NCBI GenBank assembly: GCA_902534735.1
Contig: CACARD010000001.1
Location: 217,001 to 281,000 of the forward strand
Direction of reading: 5' to 3'
DNA length: 64,000 nt
DNA from: an uncultured Pelagibacteraceae bacterium
GTDB taxonomy: Bacteria; Pseudomonadota; Alphaproteobacteria; Pelagibacterales; Pelagibacteraceae
The translations under genes were made by a program, and so were the position numbers. The stretch's first letter is position 1; every line of letters begins with the position of its first letter. Positions 55,039 to 64,000 of the stretch are shown piece by piece. The notes below the pieces were generated by a model. The model was given only the letters and a program-made list of their open reading frames with translations. It was not told the DNA's origin and ran no database searches.

Positions 55039-56437
55039 TTTCTTGTTTGTATAATATTTTATTCTTTAGGCTATCAATGCTTAAATTTAATTCATTATCT
55101 TCTTTTCTTAATTTTTCTATTGTTTTAACTGAATGAATAACGGTTGTGTGATCTCTATTAGCAAATGATCGACCTATCTCAGGTAAAGATTTAGATGTTA
55201 GCATTTTTGCTAAATAAATAGCAGTTTGTCTTGGCCTTACAAGATATCTTGACCTTCTTGGTGACAACATTTCGTTTTTACTTATTTTAAAATATTTACA
55301 TACTATTGTTTGAATATTGTCTATATCAACTTTATTTTCGGTTAAATTTAATAGATCTTTTAATATTACTTTTACCTCTGACATTGAAGGTGTTTTTCCA
55401 TAAATTCTTGAGAATGACACTACTCTATTAAATGCACCCACAAGCTCCCTGATGCTAGTATTAACTTCAGTACTAATAAATTTTATGATCTCGTCACTGA
55501 TCTTAATATTATTTGGATCATGAATTGCAAGATCTTCATTTTTAGATTTTATTATATTGTATCTTAATTCAAAATCAGCATTTTGGATATCAACTACTAG
55601 ACCTCCTGAAAATCTAGATTTAATTCTTTCTTGTATTCTAGTTAATTTGTTTGGTGGTCTATCTGCTGATACAATAATTTGAGATCCTTTCTCTAACAAA
55701 ACATTAAATGTGTGAAAAAACTCTTCTTGCATAGCTTCTTTTCCATTCATAAATTGAATATCATCAATCAAAAATATGTCAGTATTTCTAAAATACTCTT
55801 TAAACTTTACCATTTCATTGGATTTTATCGATTTTACAAATTGATACATAAATCTTTCAGCTGAGATAAACATTACTTTATTTTTTTCTTTCAAACTTAA
55901 ACCAATTGCATTTAATAAATGTGTCTTACCCATTCCAACTCCTCCATAAATATATAGGGGATTATAGTGAGCTATTTGCTCTGAGACTTTTTTTGCAGCT
56001 TCAAAAGCTAGTTTATTACTTTTCCCTAGCAAGAAATTCTCAAAGTTTTTATTTGGATCAATTCGATTATATTGAAGATATGAATCTTTAATAAATGAAA
56101 CCTTTTCATTAGTAGATGAATTGTCTTGTTTTATTTCATCACTATTTTTGTTCTTTATATTCTCGTTAATTACAAATTCTATTCTGGAAATATCTTTTTT
56201 ATATGATTTAATTATTTGTAATATTTGATCTAAATATCTTGAGGTTATCCAGTCTCTGATAAATCTTGTCGAAACGGATAATAAAACATAATTTTTAAAC
56301 TCATCAACTAAATCAATTTTTTTTAACCAACTATCATAAATCTCAGAACCAAACTTATTTTTCATTTCATTTTGTAATAATTTCCAATCAATCTTATTAA
56401 TATTGTCTGATTTAATGTTAGTGAGATTATTTTTCAT
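55028..56437 (-). CDS. dnaA: Chromosomal replication initiator DnaA
   Basis: YIYGGVGMGKTHLLNAIG; FLIDDIQFMNGKEAMQEEFFHTFN; RPRQTAIYLAKML; FANRDHTTVIHS. Confidence 0.97.
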   Translation of the reverse strand: MKNNLTNIKSDNINKIDWKLLQNEMKNKFGSEIYDSWLKKIDLVDEFKNYVLLSVSTRFIRDWITSRYLDQILQIIKSYKKDISRIEFVINENIKNKNSDEIKQDNSSTNEKVSFIKDSYLQYNRIDPNKNFENFLLGKSNKLAFEAAKKVSEQIAHYNPLYIYGGVGMGKTHLLNAIGLSLKEKNKVMFISAERFMYQFVKSIKSNEMVKFKEYFRNTDIFLIDDIQFMNGKEAMQEEFFHTFNVLLEKGSQIIVSADRPPNKLTRIQERIKSRFSGGLVVDIQNADFELRYNIIKSKNEDLAIHDPNNIKISDEIIKFISTEVNTSIRELVGAFNRVVSFSRIYGKTPSMSEVKVILKDLLNLTENKVDIDNIQTIVCKYFKISKNEMLSPRRSRYLVRPRQTAIYLAKMLTSKSLPEIGRSFANRDHTTVIHSVKTIEKLRKEDNELNLSIDSLKNKILYKQENEI

Positions 56438-56680
56438 GAGAGTCTGTTAAACTCCTATTCATAATTCAATGCAATAAATTTATTTTTAATCTCAAAAAAA
56501 AATAAAATTTACAATTGTATAAATTAATAATTGAATCTCTTTATAGGGTCTCAAAATTAGTAATCTTAAATTTACTTTTTTTATTTTTTTTTATCTTTGA
56601 ACTAAAAGATTAAAAGATTCATTTTTTAATTGAAAAAATGATCTCTAGGGTTGTAATTTCTTTAAGTAAACTAAAAGTTG

Positions 56681-56941
56681 TTATAAAGAATTTATTTTTT
56701 TTGTTATTCTAGATATATTTCTTGACGCGTTTTGCTTTTTTATCACCCCTGTCTTCGCTATTTTCATCAATTCAGAGTTTAATTTTGGCAAGAAAGCTAA
56801 AGCTTCTTTTTTGTCCTTTTTATCAAGAATTAAATTCATTTTTTTTATTGCAGATCTAAATCTGCTTTTTCTAGACTTATTTACCGTTGTTTGACGTGAT
56901 ATACGTCTTATTCGTTTAATAGCTGATTTAGTGTTTGCCAT
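56681..56941 (-). CDS. rpsT: 30S ribosomal protein S20
   Basis: MANTKSAIKRIRRISRQTTVNKSRKSRFRSAIKK; start re-set to ATG 56941. Confidence 0.95.
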   Translation of the reverse strand: MANTKSAIKRIRRISRQTTVNKSRKSRFRSAIKKMNLILDKKDKKEALAFLPKLNSELMKIAKTGVIKKQNASRNISRITKKINSL

Positions 56942-56991
56942 AAGCGCGATTGTATATAACGAGAAATTTATACGGTCAATATAATAATTTT

Positions 56992-57855
56992 TTATTTTTG
57001 ACAAATATTACAAAAAAATGTCGATCTATTAGTGATAAATTTTTTTTTTATTGTCCCTTTGCATCCTAGTGAAAGACAACTCTTATTTTCTCTATTGTAT
57101 ACTTTAAAATTATCTTGAAAAGATCCATTTTTACCAACTATATTTTTAAAATCTCTAATACTAGACCCTCCTTTTTTTATCGCTAAATTTAAAATTTTTC
57201 TTGAATATTTAATAATATTAATACAATCGTTTTCACTTAAAAATTTTGCTTTTTTTTTTGGATTTATTTTAGAGCTGAATAAAATTTCACTTGCATAAAT
57301 ATTCCCCAAACCTGAAACAAACTTTTGATCTAAGAGAAAATTTTTTATATTCTTTTTCTTTTTATAAAAATATTTTTTTAAATAGTTGAGATTAAATTTT
57401 GAGGAAAAAGGCTCAGGACCATAGTTATTTATAAAATTTTCTAAGTTATTCTTATTTTCAAATAATTTGAAATAACCAAATCTTCTGGGATCATTATATA
57501 TGATTTTTATGTTATCAAATTCCAAAAATACATGGTTATGTTTTTTTGGCAAATAAGGACTATGATAAAAACTTGCATTTGTTTTTTGATTTAAAATATT
57601 TTTCCTTAAAAGATGTATAGTGCCAGACATTCCAAGATGAATTAAGCAAAATTTTTCATCGTTTAAAACTAGTATGATATATTTTGAAAACCTCTTAACT
57701 TTTTTTATTGATTTTGATTGAAGTCTTGTTTCAAAACCTTTTTTTATTTTGTACCTTAAATTCCTATTCTTTATACTTACTTTTTTTATTTTTTTTCCTG
57801 TTATTGTTCTGCTTAGTGACTCTTTAACAACTTCTACTTCTGGCAATTCTGGCAT
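56992..57855 (-). CDS. mutM: Formamidopyrimidine-DNA glycosylase
   Basis: MPELPEVEVVKESL; VSGLGNIYASEILF; C-terminal zinc finger. Confidence 0.95.
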   Translation of the reverse strand: MPELPEVEVVKESLSRTITGKKIKKVSIKNRNLRYKIKKGFETRLQSKSIKKVKRFSKYIILVLNDEKFCLIHLGMSGTIHLLRKNILNQKTNASFYHSPYLPKKHNHVFLEFDNIKIIYNDPRRFGYFKLFENKNNLENFINNYGPEPFSSKFNLNYLKKYFYKKKKNIKNFLLDQKFVSGLGNIYASEILFSSKINPKKKAKFLSENDCINIIKYSRKILNLAIKKGGSSIRDFKNIVGKNGSFQDNFKVYNRENKSCLSLGCKGTIKKKFITNRSTFFCNICQK

Positions 57856-57887
57856 TTATTATTATATTAATTAATATTATTTATTTT

Positions 57888-58595
57888 ATGCAACAATATC
57901 TTCAAAATAAAAAAGGTCTAGTCCAAGGTGTTTTTGATAAAGTTTATGATAAATACGACATCATGAATGATTTGATGTCACTTGGTGTTCATAGAATATG
58001 GAAAAGAAATTTAATAAATTGGATGAACCCAGGTAAAAATAAAATTCTAGCAGATGTTGCATGTGGCACAGGTGATATAGCAAAACTTTTTATCGATAAT
58101 AGTTCAAATAAAAATATAGAATTATTTTGTATTGATCCCAATGAAGGAATGATGAAAAAGGGAAAAAATAGACTATCAAATTACAAAAATATCAAGTGGA
58201 TTAAGGGGTCGGCAGAGAAATTACCTTTAAAATCTAATTCATGTGATTATTACACAATCAGTTTTGGTTTAAGAAATACAAAAAATATTAATAAATCCTT
58301 AAGTGAAGCGTACAGAGTTTTAAAGTCAGGAGGTAGATTTTTTTGTTTAGAATTTTCAAAAATTCAAAATTTAAACTTAGATATGGTCTATAAAAGATAT
58401 TCTAAATTAATTCCGGAAATAGGAAAATTTGTGGTTGGTGAAAAAAAGCCTTATGAATATCTAATAAAAAGTATCCAAGAATTTGTTAATCAAGAGGAAT
58501 TAAAGGGTTTAATGGAGAAAAATAATTTTATTAAATGTGAGTATAGAAACTTTTCTGGTGGAATAGTAGCTATTCATTCAGGTTGGAAAATATGA
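57888..58595 (+). CDS. ubiE: Ubiquinone/menaquinone C-methyltransferase
   Basis: VFDKVYDKYDIMNDLMSLGVHRIWKR; DVACGTGDIAKLF; GLRNTKNINKSLSEAYRVLKSGGRF. Confidence 0.95.
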   Translation: MQQYLQNKKGLVQGVFDKVYDKYDIMNDLMSLGVHRIWKRNLINWMNPGKNKILADVACGTGDIAKLFIDNSSNKNIELFCIDPNEGMMKKGKNRLSNYKNIKWIKGSAEKLPLKSNSCDYYTISFGLRNTKNINKSLSEAYRVLKSGGRFFCLEFSKIQNLNLDMVYKRYSKLIPEIGKFVVGEKKPYEYLIKSIQEFVNQEELKGLMEKNNFIKCEYRNFSGGIVAIHSGWKI

Positions 58596-60160
58596 TTAAA
58601 AAATTATACATACTTTTTAAGCTTGGAAGAAAATTAGCAAAATCTGACGCTTTAAGTATATTCACAAAGTTTCATAATCCACCGATTGGAATAAAAATTT
58701 TATTCTATTTGTTGTCTTTATCATTTTCAAAAAATGATAATTCTTTTGTAAATGAAACCGAAGGTGAAAGATTATCAAACTCTTTGCAATCAATGGGTAC
58801 AACATTCATTAAATTAGGTCAATTTCTAGCAACTAGACCAGATATAATTGGAGAAAAGTTATCAAAGCAACTAGAGAGTTTACAAGATCGTTTGCCTCCC
58901 TTTGAATTATCTAAAGCTAAAGAAATAATCAAAAAAGATCTAGGGGAAGATAATTTTAATTCAATTATAAATCTATCTGAACCAGTGGCAGCAGCATCTA
59001 TAGCTCAAGTTCATAAAGCGCAAATAAATGATAATGGCACAATTAAAGATGTGGCTATAAAAATTTTACGACCAAATATAAAAAAAATATTCAACGAAGA
59101 AATTGATGCTTTGATGCTTTTTGCTTTTTTAACTGAGTCAATTATCAAAAAAACAAAAAGGCTTAAATTAGTTGAGGTTGTTTATTTGCTAAAAGATATA
59201 ACCAATTTAGAAATGGATTTAAGATTTGAAGCCGCTGCAGCTAATGAGTATTCTGAAAACACTAAGAACGACAGTGGATTTCAAGTTCCTAGAATTTATT
59301 GGAATTTTACAAGTGAAAATGTAATGACTTTAGACTGGGTTGAAGGTGTCTCTATAAGAGAAACAGAAGAGTTAGAAAAAAGAAATATAGATACCAAAAA
59401 AATTGCATCAGATATTATTCAACATTTTCTAAGACATGCTGTTAGAGATGGTTTTTTCCATGCAGATATGCATCAAGGTAACATTTTTATAAACAATAGT
59501 GGTCAAATAGTTCCTATCGATTTTGGTATAATGGGAAGGCTCGATGATTTGAGTAAAAAATTTCTTGCTGAGATTTTATATGGATTTATTAAACGAGATT
59601 ATAAAAAAGTGGCAGAAGTTCATTTGGCTGCAGGGTTAGTTCCAAAAGAAGTGCCTGTTGATGATCTCGCCCAAGCACTAAGATCAATAGGAGAACCAAT
59701 ATTTGGTCAGTCAATTAAAGATATATCTGGCGGTAAACTACTCAAACAACTTTTTGATGTGACAGAAAAATTTAATATGCAAACTCAACCACAGTTGCTC
59801 ATGTTACAGAAAACTATGGTAGTAGTTGAAGGTGTTGCAAGAAGATTAAATCCAGAGACAAACATTTGGGAAACGTCAAGACCTGTTCTTGAAAAATGGC
59901 TTAAAGAAACAAAAGATCCTATAACAACATTAAATGAAACTCTAAAAAATTCTGCAGAAGTTATAAAAAGATTACCAGAAATGCCGCAAATAATGGATAA
60001 AGCAAACCAAGCATTAACATTTCTTGCAAGTGGACAAATTCCACAAAATACTAATACGTATAATGATCTAAATACAAAAAAAAATGAAATGGTAGCTTTC
60101 AGAAATCAATCAATCATTGGTTTATTATTACTTGTAATTTTAGGATTAGTAGTATTTTAA
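58592..60160 (+). CDS. ubiB: UbiB-family atypical kinase
   Basis: LGQFLATRPDIIGEKLSKQLESLQDRLPPF; PVAAASIAQVHKA; FFHADMHQGNIFINNSGQIVPIDFGIMGRL; ATGA overlap with ubiE. Confidence 0.94.
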   Translation: MIKKLYILFKLGRKLAKSDALSIFTKFHNPPIGIKILFYLLSLSFSKNDNSFVNETEGERLSNSLQSMGTTFIKLGQFLATRPDIIGEKLSKQLESLQDRLPPFELSKAKEIIKKDLGEDNFNSIINLSEPVAAASIAQVHKAQINDNGTIKDVAIKILRPNIKKIFNEEIDALMLFAFLTESIIKKTKRLKLVEVVYLLKDITNLEMDLRFEAAAANEYSENTKNDSGFQVPRIYWNFTSENVMTLDWVEGVSIRETEELEKRNIDTKKIASDIIQHFLRHAVRDGFFHADMHQGNIFINNSGQIVPIDFGIMGRLDDLSKKFLAEILYGFIKRDYKKVAEVHLAAGLVPKEVPVDDLAQALRSIGEPIFGQSIKDISGGKLLKQLFDVTEKFNMQTQPQLLMLQKTMVVVEGVARRLNPETNIWETSRPVLEKWLKETKDPITTLNETLKNSAEVIKRLPEMPQIMDKANQALTFLASGQIPQNTNTYNDLNTKKNEMVAFRNQSIIGLLLLVILGLVVF

Positions 60161-60168
60161 TCTCGACG

Positions 60169-61368
60169 ATGAATTATTTTGAGAATAAAAAAATACTGTT
60201 GATTATATGTGGTGGAATTTCTGCCTACAAAAGTCTTGAGTTAATAAGATTATTTAAGAAAAATGGTGCTCGTGTAAAAACTATATTAACAAAAAATGCA
60301 AAAGAGTTTGTAACTCCACTATCTGTTTCGTCTCTTTCCCAAGAAAAAGTTTATGACGATATATTTAGTGCAGAAAACGAAGCTGAGATGGACCACATAT
60401 CTTTATCAAGATGGGCTGATGCAGTATTAGTTGCACCAATTACTGCTAATACCATATCGAAAGTAGCCTCAGGAAATGCAGAAGATTTGGCGTCTACTGT
60501 TTTATTAGCTTCTAATAAACAAATATTTTTAGCACCGGCAATGAATGTAAGAATGTGGGAGCATCCTTCTACTAAAGAAAACATATTAAAATTAAAAAGC
60601 TTTGGATACAAAATTATTGGGCCAGAGATAGGAGATATGGCATGTGGTGAATACGGTGAAGGAAAAATGACAGAACCAAATGAAATAGTCAATACGCTTA
60701 AAAATTATTTTTCTAATTTAGATAAAAATAAAAAATTAAAAGCTTTAGTTACTGCAGGACCAACTAATGAATATATTGATCCTGTAAGATTTATTACAAA
60801 TAAATCCAGTGGCAAACAAGGATATGAAATAGCCAAATGTCTTAGAGACAATGGATTTGATACGACACTTATTTCTGGAAAGACAAGCATTAAACCTTTG
60901 GACGGTGTTAATTTTGTAAGTGTTGAAACGGCTGAAGAGATGTTCAAAGAAAGTTTAAATAATCTACCAACAGATGTAGCTATTTTTTCTGCAGCTGTTT
61001 CTGATTTTAAAGTGAAAAATTATAAAAGTACAAAGATTAAAAAGAATGAAGAATTTAACTTAGAGCTAGAAAAAAATATTGATATATTAAATCATATATC
61101 TAATCACAATTCATTAAGACCAAAAATAACAATTGGTTTTGCAGCAGAAACAAACAATCTCTCGACAAATGCAAAAGAGAAGTTGAATGAAAAAAATTGT
61201 GACTGGGTAATTGCAAATGATGTCTCAGATCAAACTATAGGATTTGGATCAGATTTTAATAAAATTTCTATATTTTACAAAGATAAAACTGAAGAAAATT
61301 TTGAAAAGATGAGTAAATCATTGGTAGCTGAGGAAATAGTCAAAAGAATAATTCAACAGATTAATTAA
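60169..61368 (+). CDS. coaBC: Bifunctional phosphopantothenoylcysteine decarboxylase/synthetase
   Basis: GGISAYKSLELIRLF; APAMNVRMWEHP; TAGPTNEYIDPVRFITNKSSGKQGYEIAK. Confidence 0.96.
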   Translation: MNYFENKKILLIICGGISAYKSLELIRLFKKNGARVKTILTKNAKEFVTPLSVSSLSQEKVYDDIFSAENEAEMDHISLSRWADAVLVAPITANTISKVASGNAEDLASTVLLASNKQIFLAPAMNVRMWEHPSTKENILKLKSFGYKIIGPEIGDMACGEYGEGKMTEPNEIVNTLKNYFSNLDKNKKLKALVTAGPTNEYIDPVRFITNKSSGKQGYEIAKCLRDNGFDTTLISGKTSIKPLDGVNFVSVETAEEMFKESLNNLPTDVAIFSAAVSDFKVKNYKSTKIKKNEEFNLELEKNIDILNHISNHNSLRPKITIGFAAETNNLSTNAKEKLNEKNCDWVIANDVSDQTIGFGSDFNKISIFYKDKTEENFEKMSKSLVAEEIVKRIIQQIN

Positions 61369-61372
61369 CTTA

Positions 61373-61810
61373 ATGGTGAAAGTCTTAATTAAAAAATTAG
61401 ACAAGAAAGTTAAACTGCCAGAATATAAAACAACAGGATCATCTGGACTAGATTTGACTGCATTCATTGAAAAGAAAATAGTAATTAAACCGGGCGAAAA
61501 CGCTTTAGTGCCAACAGGTATATCCATTGCAATACCTGAGGATACCGAAGTTCAGATCAGGCCACGATCAGGTTTAGCAGCTAAAAATAATATAAGTGTA
61601 TTAAATACTCCTGGAACAATTGATAGTGACTATAGAGGAGAAATAAAAGTAATTTTATTTAATCATGGAGATAAAGACTTTACAGTAAATAACGATGATA
61701 GAATTGCTCAAATGATACTAATGCCAATTCTAAAAGTAGATTTTGAAACTGCAGAAACTTTGCCTGAGACAATTAGAGGTTCGGGTGGATTTGGATCAAC
61801 GGGTAAGTGA
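61373..61810 (+). CDS. dut: dUTP diphosphatase
   Basis: GSSGLDLTA; RPRSGLAAKN; GTIDSDYRGEIKVILFNHG; RGSGGFGSTGK. Confidence 0.97.
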   Translation: MVKVLIKKLDKKVKLPEYKTTGSSGLDLTAFIEKKIVIKPGENALVPTGISIAIPEDTEVQIRPRSGLAAKNNISVLNTPGTIDSDYRGEIKVILFNHGDKDFTVNNDDRIAQMILMPILKVDFETAETLPETIRGSGGFGSTGK

Positions 61811-62559
61811 AAAATTCATTATCTAAACGAAAGCTTGAGAGATACTCTAGACAAATAATACTTAAAGATATTGGTATATTAGGACAAAAGAAAATAATTA
61901 ATTCAAAAGTTTTAATTGTAGGAATTGGTGGATTAGGTAGTCCAGTTGCAGATTTGTTGGCTAGATGCGGTGTAGGGTATATAGGTGCTATTGATCACGA
62001 TAAAGTAGACATTTCAAATCTTCAAAGACAAATTTTGTATACTTCAAAAGATGTTGGAAAATTTAAGGTTGATATCTTTAAAAGAAGAATAAAATTAATT
62101 AACAGAGATGTAAAAGTCAAAATTTTAAAAGAAAAAGCATCAGAAAAAAATTTAAATAAAATTGTAAAAGATTTCGATATAATTGTAGATGGAACAGATA
62201 ATTTTAAAACTAAATTTTTAATAAATAAATTTTCATTAAAATATAAAAGAAAATTAATAGTTGGTGCTATTAGCAAATTTGATGGACATATTTTTTCATT
62301 CGATTTTAATAATAAATCAAGCCCATGTTTAAAATGTTTTTACCAGTCAGAACCTTCTGATGAAGTTTTAAATTGTGAAAGTGAAGGAATATTAGGAACT
62401 ACATCAAATATAATTGGGAGTATGCAAGCAAATGAAGTTTTAAAAAACATAATTTCTTCTGATAAAAGTCTTCACTCATCAATTCTGGTGGTTAATCTAA
62501 AAAAACTAGAATTTAGAAAAATAAAATTTACTAAAAAAAGAGGTTGCTTGTGCAATTAA
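61807..62559 (+). CDS. MoeB/ThiF-like E1-type adenylyltransferase
   Basis: ERYSRQIILKDIGILGQKKI; GIGGLGSPVADLLARCGVG; DGTDNFKTKFLIN; likely GTG start coupled to dut stop. Confidence 0.9.
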   Translation: MKNSLSKRKLERYSRQIILKDIGILGQKKIINSKVLIVGIGGLGSPVADLLARCGVGYIGAIDHDKVDISNLQRQILYTSKDVGKFKVDIFKRRIKLINRDVKVKILKEKASEKNLNKIVKDFDIIVDGTDNFKTKFLINKFSLKYKRKLIVGAISKFDGHIFSFDFNNKSSPCLKCFYQSEPSDEVLNCESEGILGTTSNIIGSMQANEVLKNIISSDKSLHSSILVVNLKKLEFRKIKFTKKRGCLCN

Positions 62560-62996
62560 TCTTCAAGATTTTAATCATAATATTTTTTACCTCGAATGCC
62601 ATTTCAGAGGATAATGAAAAATTTTTAATGCTTAAAAATGATAAGGTAAACGTAAGATATGGACCAAGTTTTGATTATCCAATAAAGTATATTTACAAGA
62701 AAATAAACTTGCCAGTAAAAGTGATTGATAAAAAAGAAAATTTTAGAAGAATAATTGATAATAAAAAAAATGGTGGGTGGATACATATATCTCAATTGAA
62801 GCAATCAAAATCATTTATAACTGCGTCAAATAAAATTCTCTTCAAAAAACCAACTAAATTTTCCAAACCATTGGCTAAAATAGAAACTGGAAGATTATTG
62901 TTAGTAAAAAAATGTGAGAGAAATTGGTGTTTAGTAGAAACAAAAAGTTTTAAAGGGTGGGTTGATGAAGAAGATCTTTGGGGAAAAATCAACTAA
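62544..62996 (+). CDS. Secreted SH3-domain protein
   Basis: Signal-like N-terminus; LKNDKVNVRYGPSFDYPIKYIYKK; GGWIHISQL; second SH3-like repeat GWVDEEDLWG; possible TTG start. Confidence 0.8.
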   Translation: MLVQLIFKILIIIFFTSNAISEDNEKFLMLKNDKVNVRYGPSFDYPIKYIYKKINLPVKVIDKKENFRRIIDNKKNGGWIHISQLKQSKSFITASNKILFKKPTKFSKPLAKIETGRLLLVKKCERNWCLVETKSFKGWVDEEDLWGKIN

Positions 62997-63022
62997 CCCT
63001 TTAAGTTATAGATATTAACTAA

Positions 63023-63202
63023 TTATTTTTGTTGGACACATACGTCTTTGATCACTGGAGCGTTTGCACAATCAACACATTTAGTCTTTTGAACAATACA
63101 TCCATCATCAAGGACTTCAACATCAACTATTTTATCACACTTAGAACAAGTTGAAGAAATTGTTAATCCACATTTTTTACAATTGTAATTTTCTATTTGC
63201 AT
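63023..63202 (-). CDS. 59-aa eight-cysteine zinc-ribbon-like protein
   Basis: MQIENYNCKKCGLTISSTCSKCDKIVDVEVLDDGCIVQKTKCVDCANAPVIKDVCVQQK*; three CxxC motifs; just below track cutoff. Confidence 0.7.
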   Translation of the reverse strand: MQIENYNCKKCGLTISSTCSKCDKIVDVEVLDDGCIVQKTKCVDCANAPVIKDVCVQQK

Positions 63203-63246
63203 ACTTTAAAATTAAATATGAAAATATTATTTTCAACAAATATCCT

Positions 63247-63352
63247 TGCGAATAATAATTATTTACGCATTTTTTTTGCGAATAATTATTATTACTACAA
63301 ATTATCCTTATAAAATTTTTTCTATTTATTTATTGATAATGATTATTATTAA
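63247..63352. promoter_or_regulatory. Cluster of Fur-like/AT-dyad operator candidates
   Basis: Two TGCGAATAATaATTATT-type repeats (63247 and 63277) and a Fur-box-like tGATAATGATTATTATTa (63334-63351), upstream of the eight-Cys gene. Confidence 0.5.
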
Positions 63353-63588
63353 CTTTTTGATCTACTTGCCCACCACTTATCTAAAACGAAATACCAAATA
63401 GAATTAGCAATTGGTTCTACTATTGCATCAGTTAAGGCTATCATAAATGATACATCCGCAACCAACATCAAAACTGTTATGGCAATTGCAAAGTGACCAA
63501 TCGTATAAACGATTGTTCTTAAAATTGAGCCTCTGTTATTAGAGTAAATCTGTCCAGCAGATTTAAAAATGCCGTTAGTAACTTCCAT
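63349..63588 (-). CDS. DUF2061-like small membrane protein
   Basis: 79 aa: RTIVYTIGHFAIAITVLMLVADVSFMIALTDAIVEPIANSIWYFVLDKWW. Confidence 0.7.
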   Translation of the reverse strand: MEVTNGIFKSAGQIYSNNRGSILRTIVYTIGHFAIAITVLMLVADVSFMIALTDAIVEPIANSIWYFVLDKWWASRSKS

Positions 63589-64000
63589 TATTTTTTAAAC
63601 GGGCTCTCAAGAACACAAGCAACTAAGTGAACTCTGGCCTGTTCTCCTCCATTAAAAAAGTTATGATATTTTGTATTATTGGTAATCCACACATGACCAT
63701 CAGCAGGCAAGTGTTTTGCAACATTTTCTATGACCATTGAACAACCAGCATTAGTTACTATTGGAACATGCAATCTACATTCTGGGTCTTTATGCCAGCT
63801 TAGTGTAGATCTAGGTTCTTTTAACAGGAGTCTTACCCTTCCTAGTTTAAATTTTTTGCTCAGGATTTCATAAACTTCCTTGAAGTAAGTATTCTCAAAT
63901 TCAGGCACTAATTGAGTATATTTTGACTCGTCAATATCAATGTCTCTTGAAACTTCTTTTCCTGTCTCATCAGCAATAGTCCAATATCTTCCTCTAATGT
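63588..64000 (-). CDS. Aspartyl/asparaginyl beta-hydroxylase-like Fe/2OG dioxygenase, truncated by window edge
   Basis: STLSWHKDPECRLHVPI, NTKYHNFFNGGEQARVHLV. The frame stays open to 64000 (IRGRYWTIADETGKEVSRDIDIDESKYTQLVPEFE...), so the GTG at 63908 is internal. Confidence 0.75.
   Translation of the reverse strand, partial: IRGRYWTIADETGKEVSRDIDIDESKYTQLVPEFENTYFKEVYEILSKKFKLGRVRLLLKEPRSTLSWHKDPECRLHVPIVTNAGCSMVIENVAKHLPADGHVWITNNTKYHNFFNGGEQARVHLVACVLESPFKK

Noticed and set aside
56438-56680. Possible oriC next to dnaA
   Set aside because: No recognisable cluster of DnaA boxes or 13-mer repeats beyond general AT richness; needs whole-genome skew.

Overview
This 64 kb window is gene-dense and very AT-rich, with tiny intergenic gaps and many 1-20 nt gene overlaps. 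Protein families and gene order fit a streamlined alphaproteobacterium, most likely SAR11/Pelagibacterales (inference; no search was run). Most of it is core housekeeping: aroK-aroB; BolA/DnaJ/CobS/CobT; a RegB-like kinase; gyrB; lepA; thrS-infC-rpmI-rplT-pheS-pheT; gltB-gltD; aceE-aceF; a TAXI TRAP transporter; a Suv3-like helicase, FdxA and CarD; dsbB/coq7; argH-lysA; dnaA-dnaN; rpsT, mutM, ubiE-ubiB-coaBC-dut. There are three tRNAs: Ser-GGA, Arg-ACG and Leu-CAA. I saw no CRISPR array, prophage, IS element or rRNA. The best leads are small genes below the ORF-track cutoff and unusual architectures. (1) A 27-aa Lys/Arg micropeptide gene at 44686-44769(-) has its own TTGACA promoter, 5' hairpin, RBS and strand-specific terminator, and lies convergent to a CarD protein with a Lys-rich N-terminal extension. 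(2) A 59-aa, 8-cysteine mini-protein at 63023-63202(-) sits downstream of a Fur-like box and two TGCGAATAAT repeats. (3) A 27-aa membrane microprotein is coupled by TAATG to a thioesterase. (4) AceE carries an N-terminal lipoyl domain. (5) A strong hairpin lies between the TAXI binding protein and its permease. (6) CobS/CobT occur next to DnaJ/BolA with no cobalamin genes visible in the window.
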